This document shows positions 1 through 11,665 of a stretch of 64,000 nt of DNA, piece by piece; position 1 is the stretch's first letter, and every line of letters begins with the position of its first letter. Source of the DNA: Cyanophora paradoxa. Lineage: Eukaryota > Glaucocystophyceae > Cyanophorales > Cyanophoraceae. Location: contig QPMI01000563.1 in NCBI GenBank assembly GCA_004431415.1, forward strand, positions 62,001-126,000, in the 5' to 3' direction. The notes under the pieces are model-generated. The model made no database searches. It was not told the origin of the DNA and worked only from the letters and a program-made list of their open reading frames with translations. The translations under genes were made by a program, and so were the position numbers.

Positions 1-249
1 GGGGACGGCGGGGGGCGGCAAGGAAGCGCTGGCGCGCGCGCACTGGAGGTCAAGCGCGTCGGCTGCGCCTGCGGCTGCGGCTGCGGCCGCGTGCCACGCG
101 CGCGAGACGAGGGATGCGTAGGAGCGGCCCTCGAAGCTCAGGAAAGAGAGGATGTGGGCGACGACGTCCAGCGGCAGCTCACCGGCCGCATGCGCCGCCG
201 CGCTCGACTCCGCCGCCGCCTCCAGGCAATGCTCGGGACTGCCCTCCAT
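1..249 (-). CDS. F-box protein, N-terminal part (runs off left edge)
   Basis: Reading the minus strand from an ATG at 249-247 gives an open frame to the window edge that starts MEGSPEHC, passes an alanine-rich linker and then shows an F-box: LPLDVVAHILSF followed by LVSRAWHAAA. F-box domains bind SKP1 and recruit substrates to SCF ubiquitin ligases; the substrate-binding C-terminal part lies outside the window. The frame is uninterrupted for about 83 codons, and the hydrophobic spacing (LP..V...ILSFL...SY.SLVSR.W) is typical of the family. It is divergent to the nitrate transporter gene starting at 880. The substrate domain and therefore the specific role are unknown. Confidence 0.72.
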   Translation of the reverse strand, partial: MEGSPEHCLEAAAESSAAAHAAGELPLDVVAHILSFLSFEGRSYASLVSRAWHAAAAAAAGAADALDLQCARASASLPPPAVP

Positions 250-879
250 CTTGTGTGCGGAATGAGCTCTCGACCGCCGTCCGCTGCTTCTTCCGCGCTC
301 CCGTTGCGGCTCTGCGGCGCGCGCGTGCGTCGCAGCTGCAGCTGGTGCTGAAGCTGCAGCTGTGAAAGCACGCAGGACCAGGACCCGTTTGCAGTCCTGG
401 TAGATCTAGTTGAAATGTGCTCCATCATGGCAGCCGACACGGCCTGGCGGCCCAAGTTTAGCGGCGCAGGGGAATTCTCGTGACCGCCCCCTCCCCCCCC
501 TCCTCCGCCACGCCCCCTCCCCCCCCTCCTCCGCCACGCCCCCCCCCCCCCCCCCCCCCAAGCCAGCCTCGGCCTGCTCGGCCTCGAGCAGCTTCAGCCA
601 GCTGCAGTCTGCAGCTTCCTCAGCTGAGGTATTCTCTATCTAGATCGAACCCGCCACTCCGGAGGGATCGCGCGACCCTCCCGCCAGTTGATCATAAAGG
701 TCCGTTGCAAGCGAACACGGCCGGCCCGTAGCCCGCAGCAGCGCCGCAGCAATAACGCTTCGTCGCGGGTGTTTCAGCCGTCGGGAACGCCCCGATATCG
801 CTGCAGCTCTCTTTGACCTCGCCCGGCCACACCGACCGCGGGCGTTAACGTTAGCTGTCGCCGCGGCGCCAGGCGGAGG
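250..879. other. Intergenic region between divergent F-box and NRT2 genes
   Basis: This stretch carries no supported gene. It contains CAG/CTG-rich simple sequence (about 330-360 and 585-620), repeated short C-rich blocks and a 21-C homopolymer at 539-559. As the only sequence between two divergent starts it probably holds both promoters, but no TATA box or known nitrate-response element could be pointed to with confidence. Confidence 0.5.
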
Positions 880-3506
880 ATGGGCTGCGAGGAGTGCGGC
901 GCGCGCGGCGCGTGCGGGGACCGCGAGTCCTGCGTCCGCACGCCGTGCCTGCAGCTGGAGCCGCTGGACCTGACGCTGGAGCCTGGACCTGACGCGGACA
1001 GGAAGGCCGCGCGCGAGCCGGAGCGGAAGCTGCGGCTGCTGGATTTCAAATCGCCCGGGACCCGCGTCTTCTATCTCGAAGCGCTCGTGCGCCATCGCAT
1101 TTCAAATTTGATCTCGCCCGGATTCAAATTCGCGCCCGAGCTCACGTGCGAATTCAATCAACAGGCCTTCTACGCGGCCTATTTCGCGTGGTTCTCGACG
1201 CCTCCACTGATCAGCGCCATCAAGGAGGATCTTCGTTCGTCCCCGCACCCGTACCCCCGTCTCCCACTCGAGCTTAGCGCACCCCGTCCCGGCAGACCTG
1301 TCCGAGCGCCAGATCCAGCTCAGCCACGCCGTCTGCATTGGCGGCGCCGCGTACGTTCTTAAACCTGTACCCCGGGCCCGCGACGTTGAATGTACCCCCG
1401 CCCAGCTTCGCGCGCCTCGCGATCGGCCAGACGTGCGATCGCTACGGGCCGCGCCTCTCCCACGGTGCCTTTGCGTGCGCATCGCACCCCCCCTGCCCGG
1501 CCGATGCGGCACCAGGCGTGCTGCTGGTCGCCTCCGTCCTCTGCTTCGTGCTGCTCGGCTGCTCCGCCTCCCCCGCCGCCTTCATCCTCGCCCGCCTCCT
1601 CCTCTCCGCCCTCGGGGTGCCCCTCGTCCCCCCCTCCCCCCGCCTCCCCCGCCTGATCATGATTCTCGTCTTTTAATTCACGTACCCTCGGCAGGCATCC
1701 CCCGTTGCGATCCGGGTGCACGGGACCGTCATGTTCGACGCGGCCATCCAGGGGTGCGCGAGCGCCGCTCGCTTCTCGACCTCGGCCCACTGTGCCCGTG
1801 CCCCGCAGCACGGTCTGCTGCTCCATGATCGGGTTCGGCGACGCCGGCGCCGGTGTCGCCCAGGTGCCCCCGCCCCTCCCCCCACACCCGGACCGCGACG
1901 TCGCCGTACGCCGCGCGATGCGGGCGGGGCGCAGCTGGCGATGCCGCTGGTGCGGCGGGCGTTCCTCTCGCTGGGCTCCCCCGAGGGCCTCGCCTGGCGC
2001 CTCGCCATGCTCCTCCCCGCCCTCCAGCTCCTCGCCGGTGCCGCCGCCCCTCCCCTCCTGCCCCGCCGGCGCCGCGGCTGACGGCGCCTCCCCGGCAGCC
2101 GGCGGGGCGGTGCTCCTGCTCACGGAGGACTGCCCGGAGGGCCGGTGGCGGCGGCGCGGGGCCTCCCCCGCGCCGCCGCCGCTGGGGCGGGCCTCGGGGC
2201 CGCGCGCGCCGCCTGCCAGGGGCCTCCTCTCCTTCCTCGACTCGAGGGGCCTCCTCAGCAGGAAGCGCGCCCCGGGCCCAGGCCGACCGCACCCCGCAGG
2301 CCCCGCCCGCCTCTGAGACCCCAGCGCAGCCTCTGGCTCCTCTTCCTCGCCTACGCCGCCAACTCCGGCACCGAGTTCATGATCCTGAACACCGTACCCC
2401 TCTCCGCTCCCCAGTCCAGATCGTCCCCTCCCTGATCCGTGCTGCTTCGGCCAGGCAACCCGCTTCTTCGAGAGGCGCTTCAACATGTCGATCGAGGTGT
2501 ACCCCTTCCGTCTCTCCCCCCTGCTTTCACGCGGCCTTATCCTCTTCCCCCCCCCCCCCCCCGCCCCCCCCCTAGCTGGCCGGCCTGATCGCCTTCGCCT
2601 TCTCCCCCAACGATCTCTACGCGAGCGTCCTCGGTACCCCCCTCCGCCCCTCCTTCACTCCGCCTCCTCCGACGGCGGGGCAGCCGGGGCGGCGTCGGAC
2701 CGGCTGGCGGCGCGGCGGGGCCCCGCGGGGCGCAAGTGGTTCGCGGTGGGGACGCTGGGGGCGCAGGGGGCGAGCGTGCTGCTGCTGGGGCTGGCGGGGC
2801 TGGCGGGCCCCCTCCCCGCCGTCGTCGCCCTCTTCTTCGCCTCCGCCGTCGCCACGCGCGCCCCCGCCCCGCCCCGCTCCGCTCCGCCTCCCTTACGGCC
2901 CGCGCCTCCTCGCAGCTACCTCGGCGTGGCGGCCATCTCCTGCCTCATCCCCCTCATCACCGACGGCGCGCGCGCAGGCTTCCCCCCGCGGGGGCGCCCT
3001 CTGACGTTGGGCGGGGCGCAGAGCTGCTGCAGCTGGGTGCGGCGAACGCGGTGGTGGCGACGAGCGGCGTCCTCTTCGGCTTCCTCCTCTCCTTCCTCTT
3101 CGGCGGCCCCCTCTCCGACGCCCAGGTCCCGCCCCCGCCCGCCCCGCCTTCCTTGCCCCCGCCGAGCTCGAGCGCCCCGCTGCTGCCGGCAGGCGTACGC
3201 GTGCGTGGGGGCCGTCGTGCTCGCCGCCGTCGCGCCCCTCGCCGCCATGCGCTGCCCGGGGCCCGCCCCGGCAAGCCCTCCAAGGTGCCTGGCCCTCGCC
3301 CGCGCGCGCGCCCCCTCGAGGGCCCTCCCCGCCGCCTCTGAGCGGGGCGGCAGGAGGCGGCTCTCGCCACCTTGCACGAGCTGCGGCCCGCGGCCCCGCC
3401 CGACCCGGAGGCCGCCCTCGAGGCGCCCCGCCGGCCCCCGCCCGCCCGCCCCCAAGCACGCCCCCGAGCCGCCCCCGCCCTCCCCCGCCCGCCCCCCGAG
3501 CCCTGA
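880..3506 (+). CDS. NRT2: NRT2/NNP-family nitrate transporter
   Basis: This is a major-facilitator nitrate/nitrite porter of the plasma membrane. Spliced by eye, exon 1 (880-1065) ends ...FKSPGTR and joins exon 2 (1165-1234) at AFYAAYFAWFSTPPL, matching the conserved R-A-F-H opening of TM1 in NRT2 proteins; exons 3 (1296-1350), 4 (1406-1464) and 5 (1516-1616) follow with consistent phase. Diagnostic pieces are FARLAIGQTCDRYGPR (loop 2-3 signature), FGDAGAGVAQ (the NNP G-W-G-N-x-G-G-G motif, with D and A substitutions), WRLAMLLPALQLL, and ATRFFERRFNMS. Hydrophobic exons continue to AYACVGAVVLAAVAPL near 3190-3260, and a Pro/Ala/Arg-rich tail ends at TGA 3504-3506. About 13 introns of roughly 50-75 nt interrupt it. 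No nitrate reductase or NAR2 partner lies nearby. Family assignment is firm; some 3' exon edges are tentative. Confidence 0.85.
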
Positions 3507-3658
3507 AGACGCCCCGCGCGCTGCTCTTCTCGAAACTTGAAGCCGTGCTGCCAGTGCTGCCACTGGGGCTTCTGGTGCGGGCGACCTCCCCGAGGGCGGC
3601 GGCGCTCTGGTACGGGACGCTCCCGCCTGGAGAGAGCAGGAGGGCGGCTGGGGCGCTC

Positions 3659-6600
3659 CTAGAGCTCGGCCTCCTCGAGCTCGGCGTCGGCGAGGCCGGC
3701 CTCCTCGAGGGCGGCGTCGAGCGCGGCCGCCACCGCGGGGCGCCGCCGGTACGGCCCCAGCTTGCGCGCCAGCGCCAGCGGCACCCACGCCTGCGCGCCG
3801 GGCACGAGCTCGCCGGGCCTGCGGCGCCGAGGAGCACGGCCTGGCGCGCACCTTGATCTGGATGACGTCGTCGAGGTACTCCTCGCTCTTGATCGTCCCC
3901 TGCTCGTGGATGAGGGCCTGGCGGTAGAGGATCGGTGGTCAGAGACGGAGGTACACGGCAGAGAAAAAAAAGGGGGGGCTCGAAAGGGGCACCTTGTACT
4001 GGCCGGCGCTGTAGGGGAGGAAGACTTCCACGGGAGTGAGGGAGCGCTTCAGGAGCTGCGAGGGGAGAGGCGCGTCGACCGCGGGGAAGAGCTGGCGCAG
4101 CAGGGCCGCGGGGGGAGTGGAACCTGCGTGAGGCGCTCCTCGAGGAGGTCGAGGCCCTGGCCGGTCTTCGCGCTGCGGGGGCGTGAGAACGCGTGGGGCG
4201 CGCGGGGCGGAGCGGAGGGGGCGCCTGATGAGGACGGGCTCGGGCTCGTGCCCGTACTGGCCCGCCTCGAGGGACCGCGGGGGGATCTCCGGCTCCTCCC
4301 CCTCCGCCAGGCGGTCCGCCTGCGCCCCGCCCCGCTCCGCGCCCGGGCGCCTCGGAGGGGAGGGGCCGGGGGCTGACCTTGTTGAAGACGACGAGCTGCG
4401 GCTTCTCGCTGATCTCCAGGTCCTCCAGCACCTGCCGCCGACCTCGGCCGGCGCCGGGGCGCGGGGCGGGGCGGGGGTGCGGGCCTCCCAGACGGTGCGG
4501 ACGTGTGCGGCGTGCATCGGGTTGCTCGCGTCCACCACGTGCAGGATCACGTCGCTGCGCCCCGCTTAGCCGTCAGCGCGCGGCGCGGGCGGCCCCTCCG
4601 GCGCCGCCCTCCCTCGCTCGCCTGTACTCTACCTCCTCGAGCTGCGGGAGCAGGGCGGCGCCGGTGAGCGGCCGGGGGGCAGCGAAGGGGGCGCGGGGCG
4701 GGGCGGGGGCGGGCACGGTGGCGCGGAAGGCGGCGACGAGGGTCGTGGGGAGCTTCTGGATGAAGCCGACAGTGTCTGCGCCCCGCCCCTGAGCAGAGGC
4801 TCCGGCGGGGCGGCGGAACGGCGGGGCGGGGCACCGGAGACGAGGACCTCGCGGCCCTCGCCGAGGCGCACCCGCCGCGTCGTCGGGTCCAGCGTCGCGA
4901 ACTGCCCGCCCCGCCCCCTCGCGCCGGCGGCGGGGCGGGGGCGGGGGCGGGGGCGGGGCACCAGCTTGTCCTCCGCGAAGATGTCCGACCCCGAGAGCGC
5001 GTTCAGCAGCGTCGACTTGCCTGCCGCGCGCAAGCAAGCCCCGTGAGGCCGCGGGGGCCGGCGGGGCGCGGCAGAGGGCGGGGCGGGGGGACCGGCGTTG
5101 GTGTAGCCGACGATGGCGACGAGGGGCGCCGGCAGCTGCTCCCGCCGCTCCCGGTACAGCTGCCTGCGGGGGCGAGGGCGCAGGTGAGAAGGGATGAGAG
5201 AGAAGCGGGAGGGGGAAAGGGGCGCACCTGTGGCGCCGGACCTCCTCGATGTCGCGCTTGAGCTGCTGAATGCGCTGGTCGATCAGCCGCCGGTCCACCT
5301 CCAGCTGCGTCTCCCCTGCACGAGGCGAATCGGGGGGAGCACACGGAGGACCCGGTGCCGGCGCAGCGAGGCCGCACCGGCGCCTCGGATGCCGATACCG
5401 GCGCCCCCGGCGCCCGCGCGGCCGCCCCCTCGCGCCTCCATGCCTGAACAAAGCGGGTGAAAGGGATTCGAGGGTAGGGTGGGGGCACCAAGGAGGCAGA
5501 CCGGCTCCGCTCGTCTGCGGGGCAAGGCCGGGGGGTCAGCGGCCGGGTCTGCAGCAGCGGGGTGGGGTGATGGGGGAGGCTTGCACCAGGAAGGTCGTGA
5601 GGCGGGGCTTGAGGTACACGTGCTGGGCCAACAAAACCTGGGGGGGATCAGGGGCAGGGGGCGGAGGGGTGCCGGCGCCGCGGACCTGCAGCTTGCCCTC
5701 CTTCGTGCGCGCCCGCTGGGCGAAGATCTGGCGGAGGCGGGGTCGAGCAAAAGGAGGGAGGGCGAGGAGGCGTTGGGGGGTATGCGGACGTCGAGGATGA
5801 GCTGGGTGCGGTCGATGACGCGGACCTCGCCCCCGAAGAGCTTCTCGAGGTTCCGCGCCTGCGCCGGCGAGAGCTGCGGCGCGGCGTCGGCGCCCCGGGG
5901 CGCGGCAGGGGGGAGAGGGGGGTACGCGGGCGCCTCGTCGTCGACGATGACGATGCGTGCGTCGAGGCCCTTCAGCGACGCCTTCACCTGCGCGGGCGTG
6001 CGCTCAGCCGAGAGGGGAAGCTGCGAGGCGGTTCGGCCTCCCCGCCCTCCGAAGAGGGCGGGGGGGGCCTCTTCCCCCCCTGCCCCCCTCGGGGCGGCCG
6101 GCAGCGGGGCGCGCCTCGAGGGCCTTGCCCGAGCCGATGTAGGACGAGGCGACCGGGTGATCCATCCGCTGGTACGTCGTCCCCACCACCTCAAGCCCTG
6201 CCCCCGAGGCCCCCGGTCAGAGGCGGGGCGGGGGCGGGGGCGGGGGAGGGGCGCCTGCGGTGCGGGCGAGCTCGGCGAGCTCCTCAAGGGACTCCGCGAT
6301 GCCGAAGTCCGACCGGCTGCTCTTCGCCTCCTGCGCCCGCCGCTCGGCGCTCGAGGCGGGGCTTTAGAGGGTGCAGCGCACCACGCCGACGAGGTAGCAG
6401 CGGTCGTACGGGCTCGACTCCTGCTTCTGCTGCTGCTGCGACTGCGGGGCGCCCTTGAGAACGAAGCGGGCGGAGCGGGCGGGCGAAGTGAGGAAACGGG
6501 TACCCGGCGGTAGGCCTCCTTGGCGGCCTTGCGGTCGCGCTTGGGGCGCGGCTCGCCCAAGTCCACCTCGATCTCCCCCGGCAGAGGCTCCCACTCGAAA

Positions 6601-7289
6601 TCTGCCCCCCCGAGCAGCTCAGAGGCGAGCAGAAGGCCGGGCGGGGCGCGGCGGACCGCCCAGATCGAATTCGAGGTCGTCCCCGTCTTGGGCCGCCGCC
6701 TCCTCCGCGGGGGGCGCCTCGGGCTCGGGCCGGGCGTCGGCGGCGGTCTTGCGGGGCCTGCCGCGGCCGCGCTTGGGCGGCGGGGGCGGCTCCTCGCGCA
6801 TGCCGAAGACGTCGACCTCGCCCGAGAGGTCCTCCCGCAAGCTCTCCTCGCCCGCCCCGACGCCCTCGATCCCCTCCAGCAGCGACGACACGTCGAAGCT
6901 ATCGTCATCCTCCTCGTCCGGCGGCGGCGCCTCGCTCTTCTTGCGGCCCCGCGCCTGGCAGCACGGGCCGAGCGGCGCAGGCGGGGCGGGGCCGGAGGGC
7001 GCCCAGTTGTGGGCCGGGCTCCGCAGCGCCGTCCCGGCGAGGAAAAGGGGTCTCCGGAGCGTCGCCCGGGCCCCCCGCTTAGCGGGGGCGAGGCCCGTGC
7101 TCCGTATGCCGAGCGCTCGTGCTGGCGCCGCCGCGAGCCACGGAATCGCGCACGGGGCTCCGATCGGCGCGATCCCGACGCTCTGCGGCGCGAGTGAGAA
7201 CGTGCGCGCCGAGCGTGGCAGCCACGACACGGCTCCATTCGACACCGCCGGCTCACCAGGCTGAACGCGGAAGTGCCTTCCATTCGCAT
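3659..7289 (-). CDS. HFLX: HflX-type ribosome-associated GTPase, probably organellar
   Basis: HflX GTPases bind the large ribosomal subunit and rescue or split stalled ribosomes. From the N-terminus the minus strand shows GTTYQRMDHPVASSYIGSGKA, LSPAQARNLEKLFGG, VRVIDRTQLILDV, an ARTKEGKLQV segment, GETQLEVDRRLIDQRI, the P-loop VAIVGYTNAGKSTLLNALSG (about 5120-4985), FATLDPTTRR (switch region), DTVGFIQKLPTTLVAAFRAT (G3), ILHVVDASNP, VVFNKVS (G4, NKxD-like) and the C-terminal LPYSAGQY...LIHEQGTI domain; TAG is at 3661-3659. The best start is ATG 7289, giving MRMEGTSAFSL spliced to an Arg/Ala-rich, transit-peptide-like stretch; the longer upstream frame begins with TTG. Unusually, the N-terminal extension contains an AT-hook-like KRGRGRPRK (near 6750) and an acidic patch. 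About a dozen short introns. Confidence 0.85.
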
Positions 7290-8086
7290 GCGCAACGTCG
7301 TTGAAGCGGCGTATAGCTAACGAGTTCAAGGCTCTCGATCCAAACGAGCCGACACGTACCCCACGTGCACGGCCACGCAGTTCGAATTCGGCGCAGCCGT
7401 TCGTTATTCGAAACTTGATTTAATATATTTAATTTCGCGCGCGCGGCGCCGGCGCCGGCGCGCGGCGAACGCTGCATGCGCAGCTGGCGCTGCAGCTGGC
7501 TTCGAGGTGCAGCTGGATCAACGGCCTAAACTCGGTGCAGCTGGATGGATTTGAACAACGTTTACATGTGTGGGGCCGGCGCCACCCGTGTCGGCTCAAG
7601 CCACTGATCTGAATTTCGAAGGCGCCGTGCGCGCCGCGTGCCCTAGCAGCGATGCGCATGTCCGGCGCCGGCTGGCCTGGTCTCGCCATGGCCAGCGCCG
7701 CCGACGCGCGCCAGGCCTCGCCAGAGCGCGTAAGAGGGGAGAACGAGCGCCGGCTGAAGAGGCGGAGTTGCGGCGGAGTTGCAGCGGAGACGCCGACGAT
7801 GGCCGCCGCCGCCGGGGCTTGCGCATGCGCAGAGCGGGCCCCTCGAGAGCTCCAGCCGGGAGAAGCGTACGGGGAACCGTTCCACGCACCCTCGATGCCT
7901 CCGGGCTCCAAGAGGACGCGATCGAACTCAAGGTCCTTCAGAGGCTGCGGCTGCAGCTGCAAATTCGAAGGCGCGCTGCTCAGCCGGGCAGCGCGGTGCG
8001 GATCAAGGGCGGCTATATGTATACTAACCTTTGAAGAAGCCGCAGTTGCTGGGTGGTGAGCGCAAAGAGTTCCGCGGGCGCCCCGC
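7290..8086. other. Intergenic region, no gene recognised
   Basis: Nothing codes convincingly here. The stretch holds CAGCTG-rich repeats (7480-7545), a GGCGCC-rich palindromic block at about 7438-7465 and a short AT-rich run near 7420-7435. Open frames on both strands overlap each other and show no recognisable motif. It separates the 5' end of HflX (minus strand) from the 3' end of the DCC gene (also minus strand), so it probably holds the HflX promoter. Confidence 0.45.
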
Positions 8087-8773
8087 TCAGTCCGTGCTGC
8101 CATCGGAATCTAAGAACCGCTTCCGCTCTTCCCCCGACGGCCGCGGGCACGCCAGGAGCCGCGACGCGGCGCCGGGCTCGTCCGTGCGTCCAAACCACGC
8201 GTAGCGCTTCGACGCGAGGAACTGCGCGTGCGCACGGGCCCGGTGAGACAGGCTAGGCTCGCACAGGCGGCCGCGACCGCGGCCTTGGGCCACGTGCATT
8301 GTAGACGGCGTCCCGCAGCGGCGCGGGGAGGACGATGCCGGCGTAGAGAAGGCTCCACGGCAGCCCAAGGTTTGCGAAGATGCGAAGTGCCGCCGTCGAG
8401 CGCACGTAACCTTTCAGCGGCGTTTTCGGGTCCTTCCACTCGCCCTCGACGAGGACCTGGTTCAGGGGAGACGCGTTAGCTCTAAACCCGCGAGGCGACA
8501 CGCTGCTACACGCCGCGGGGCCGCACCATTGTGTCCTGGAGTCCGGAGGCGGAGAAGCCGGCGCGCTCGAGCAGCCGCCTGCCCGCGTCGCTCTGCTGGC
8601 TCGCGAAGCGAAACGCGCTGCCTGGATCGCGCTGGATCATGAATCGGACGAAGCTGTGGGGCGGTTCAGCGTACGTGCACATCAATCTACACGATTCACG
8701 GTGCGAGCGGCGGCGTCGGTGCGCACCGATGACAAAGGATGCACACGCCGTCAAACAGGAGCACCTTCGACAT
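8087..8773 (-). CDS. DCC-family (DUF393) thiol-disulfide oxidoreductase-like protein
   Basis: A complete four-exon model splices in phase: 8773-8727, 8653-8527, 8456-8265 and 8221-8087 (166 residues). The product begins MSKVLLFDGVCILCHR, giving the family's D-x-x-C-x-x-C motif right at the N-terminus, followed by FVRFMIQRDPGSAFRFASQQSD, the LRIFANLGLPWSLLY segment, PAPLRDAVYN and the closing ASKRYAWFGR, which are the hallmarks of DCC proteins (YuxK type). The two cysteines resemble a thioredoxin-like redox pair, but no substrate is established for the family. Introns are 73, 70 and 43 nt. Exon 3 could end slightly earlier; the choice made here is the one that keeps the frame. Confidence 0.85.
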
Positions 8774-8970
8774 CGTTGGGGGCTGGGCGTAAAGCCGCAA
8801 CACGGTACCCGGCTGCGCTCTCCAGTACCCGGCGTCCGCTCTCCCCCTTGACAGTCATTCGTGTACCCGCCTGGCCCAACGCGCCGGACGCGGCGGACGC
8901 GCAACGCTCGGTCGGCGTGCGGTTGTTTTCTAGCTTTCAGCACAGCGATTCGGCCTCTAGTAGCCTGCAG

Positions 8971-10833
8971 ATGAGCGGCGCTCAGGCCATCGAGCTCGAG
9001 ACGAAGAAGTGGGCGAGTGGAGATGCGGGCGGCTTCCGCGTGCGCAGAGTAAACAAGGCCGATTGCGAATGCTTAATCGAGACTCCCGAAGGACTCTCGG
9101 TCCGCCCCGGCCCGCCCGCCTGAACGTAAATTAACCGGCGCAAGGATAACCGGGGAGGCAGGTAACGATCACGTTCTCTGACGACTACAAGAGCAGCGCC
9201 GGCGGGCAGGTGAGCGCTGCTGCTGCCGCTCGGAGCGCTTGCTGTGCCGCGCCTCCGTGGCCGGCCGCTCACGCTTGTCCGCAGCTTTTCGTGAGCTCAG
9301 ACGACGTCGATGCGGCGGACTTCGTGCTGCCGTGGCTGCAGGGCGCAATTGCGCATTGCGAGAAGCCGCAAACGTGCGCCCGCTCGCACCCGCCGCACTG
9401 CCTCCGATGACGAATACGGTCCGCAGGGTGAGCGCGCTCCTCACCTTCCTGGTGAAGACGTACAAGGAGCACAAGGGCGAGGGCGGTGATGGAAATGACA
9501 CGGAGGAGGCGGAGGAGGACGATGACGACGGCGGATTCGACTTCGGCGACGCGGCCCGCAAGGCGCGTCGACCCATCCGGCTCCGGTCCGGCCCTGTAGA
9601 TCGCCGCTGACCCGCCGCTGCTTCGCTCAGGCATCTAGCCAGCCGAGGTACTTGCGCGTCTGACCAGGTCGCTCCCCCGCGCGCACCCCTGATTGGCGCG
9701 CTCCGCTCGCAGCCCAAAGCGCGCGCGCCCGGCGGAGGCCTCCTCCTCCAACGCGAAGCCGAAGGAGCTCACGGCGGACATGTTCGTGACGAAAGGCGGC
9801 TCGCGGGTGCGTGGCGCCGCCCGGCGCCGCCGGCGCCGCCGCCGCCGCCGGGTGCGTGCCGGCGGCAGCTGAGGCGGCACGGCCTGCGCAGGTGGCGACG
9901 GAGCGGCTGCTGAAGGACCTGAAGGCCGTCCACCACAGCGACGCCAAGAACTACGTGCGCTTCTCGCTTCTTCAGCCCGACGGCTCTCTCTCTGTCTCTC
10001 TCTCTTTCTCTTTCTGCCGCCCCGCGCGACCCCGGCCGGTCCGCGCAGGGCTATGATGCCTTTCCGGTGAAGGACAACCTGTACCACTGGCGGGGTTCGC
10101 CCCCTCCCCCAGCCCGCGCCCCCTTGCCCTGGCCCCGCCTTAGACGCCCAGCAGTCATCCTGTTCGACTTCGAGAAGGGGAGCCACCTCGAGAAGGACCT
10201 GCAGGCCTACGCCGCGAAGACCGCGGGGAAGGTGCGCGGCCCGGGTACGCAAAGGTAATGCCTGCCGACGGGGGTACGCGCGCAGCCCGAGGTTGAGCTC
10301 GAGGTCAAGTTCCCCTCCGACGTGCGCTCCCGTACCCCCGTCTCGCCTCTCTCCTCCCGACTCGAGCTCCGATCAATCGCAGTACCCCTTCGCGCCCCCC
10401 TTCGTTCGCGTCGTCAAGCCGCGCTTCCAGTTCCACACGGGGCACGTGACCGTCGGCGGGAGGTCCGCGCGCCCCGACCATTCCTTCCCGTCCTCGAGCT
10501 CAGCCCCGCGCGGCAGCATCTGCATGGAGCTGCTCACCAAGTCCGGCTGGTCCCCCGGTCCGCCCTGCACCCGACGCCTTGTACACCCGCAGCTCGCTGA
10601 ACGCGCCCGCAGGCAACGACATCGAGAGCGTGATCGTGCAGATCCGCGCGGAGATGTACAACGGCGGGGTGCGCATGCGCACGCGGCGCCCGACTCGACG
10701 AGCTCGACGAGGCTGAGTGTGGGAGGGGGCGCAGGCGCGGCTGGACCCGCAGCACGCGGCACGGGAGTACTCGGAGCAGGAGGCGCAGGAGGCCTTCCAG
10801 CGCGTCGCCCGCCAGCACGGCTGGGCCGTCTGA
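8971..10833 (+). CDS. UBE2Q: UBE2Q-like ubiquitin-conjugating enzyme E2
   Basis: E2 enzymes carry ubiquitin as a cysteine thioester. ATG 8971 opens MSGAQAIELETKKWA; the N-terminal RWD-like half includes ITFSDDYKSSAGG, LFVSSDDVDAADFVL and an acidic stretch (EEAEEDDDDGG, about 9505-9530). The UBC half shows ATERLLKDLKAVHHSDAKNY, GYDAFPVKDNLYHW, ILFDFEKGSHLEKDL, YPFAPPFVRVVKPRF and then GSICMELLTKSGWSP, where the cysteine codon at 10521-10523 is the catalytic one in UBE2Q proteins (consensus CMELLT). IESVIVQIRAEM and FQRVARQHGWAV follow, ending at TGA 10831-10833. Like other UBE2Q members it lacks the HPN tripeptide. Around eight short introns. The family call is firm; E3 partner and substrate are unknown. 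Confidence 0.85.
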
Positions 10834-11054
10834 GCCCCTCCCGCCCGGCGCCTCCCCCCCGCTCGTCTTCCCCCGGCCCGCCCCCCCGCCCACGTCCCCT
10901 GTATTTTAGCTCGTTCCCACACCACACCGAAAATGAAGCCCAGTGCCGACCAGAAAGCACGCAGGGGACAACGGAAGTTGATCGCACGGCGGGCTTCCGT
11001 CATTCTCTACGCGCGGGCGCGGGGCGGGCTAGGCGGGGGGGCGGGCGCCCAAGG

Positions 11055-11105
11055 CGCGCCAGAGGTGGCCGCCCCACTCGGCGGCCACATATATCATGTG
11101 CCGCC
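11055..11105 (-). pseudogene. Stub resembling the last exon of the neighbouring RMD1/DUF155 gene
   Basis: About 46 bp here (GCGCGCC.GAGGTGGCCGCC...CGGCCAC) match the terminal exon of the minus-strand RMD1 gene at 11681-11726 with only a handful of differences. On the minus strand it would encode the tail before the RMD1 stop, but no upstream exon is visible. It is best read as a small duplicated fragment beside the 3' end of the E2 gene. Confidence 0.45.
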
Positions 11106-11214
11106 CACTTTCCGACTATATTAATAGCAATCAACGCGATTCCGCCCAGCTGCAGGGAGCTCGCAAGGCAGCTTCAGTTAAGCTTAACTTAGTATACGTA
11201 TAGTATACGTAAGG

Positions 11215-11580
11215 CGCTTCGGATCCGGTCTGCGGCGCCAGCTAGCTATAGCGCTGCAGGCCACTTTACCGTTTTCCGTTTTCAGTTTTGCAGGTTATCG
11301 TGCAAGCTTAAGCCTTGAAGCTAGGGGCGCTCGAGCTCCGGATCCGGATCCGGCCGCGGTCTGCGGCGCCAGCTCCAGCTAGCGCTAGGCCGCTTTAAAT
11401 TTAAGGTTTTCCGTTCTCAGTTTTGCAGGTTATCGTGCAATTTTTTTTTTAAGCTAGGGGCGCTCGAGCCGCTGAGCTCCGGATCCGGATCCCGAGTCCG
11501 GCAGCGCTAGCTAGGCCGCTTTGAGGTTTTCCGTTTTCAGTTTTGCAGGTTATCGTGCAAGCTACTAGGCTAAGGGCGCT
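11215..11580. repeat. Three degenerate tandem copies of a roughly 120-135-bp unit
   Basis: The core GTTTTCCGTTTTCAG followed by TTTTGCAGGTTATCGTGCAA recurs at about 11271-11306, 11405-11440 and 11525-11560, each preceded by GGATCCGG/GCGGCGCCAGCTAGC sequence and followed by CTAGGGGCGCTCGAG. The copies differ by small indels. The unit does not code for protein and is not seen elsewhere in the window. The rest of 10834-11665 is intergenic sequence between convergent genes, with no further gene seen. Confidence 0.75.
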
Positions 11581-11665
11581 TTCACGAAGAAGCTTGAATG
11601 TGTTCCACAGGGCGCTAATTATAAGCCGCCAAAGTTCCACATGTACATCTGCCGCGCCTCTAGAT

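Noticed and set aside
2893-4431. A 500-codon minus-strand open frame spanning the NRT2 3' end and HflX 3' end
   Set aside because: It reads through real HflX exons in the wrong frame or through introns; the HflX motifs require splicing between frames.
7290-7329. Longer HflX N-terminus starting at 7329
   Set aside because: The codon there is TTG; the ATG at 7289 provides a short first exon that splices in frame to the transit-peptide-like region.
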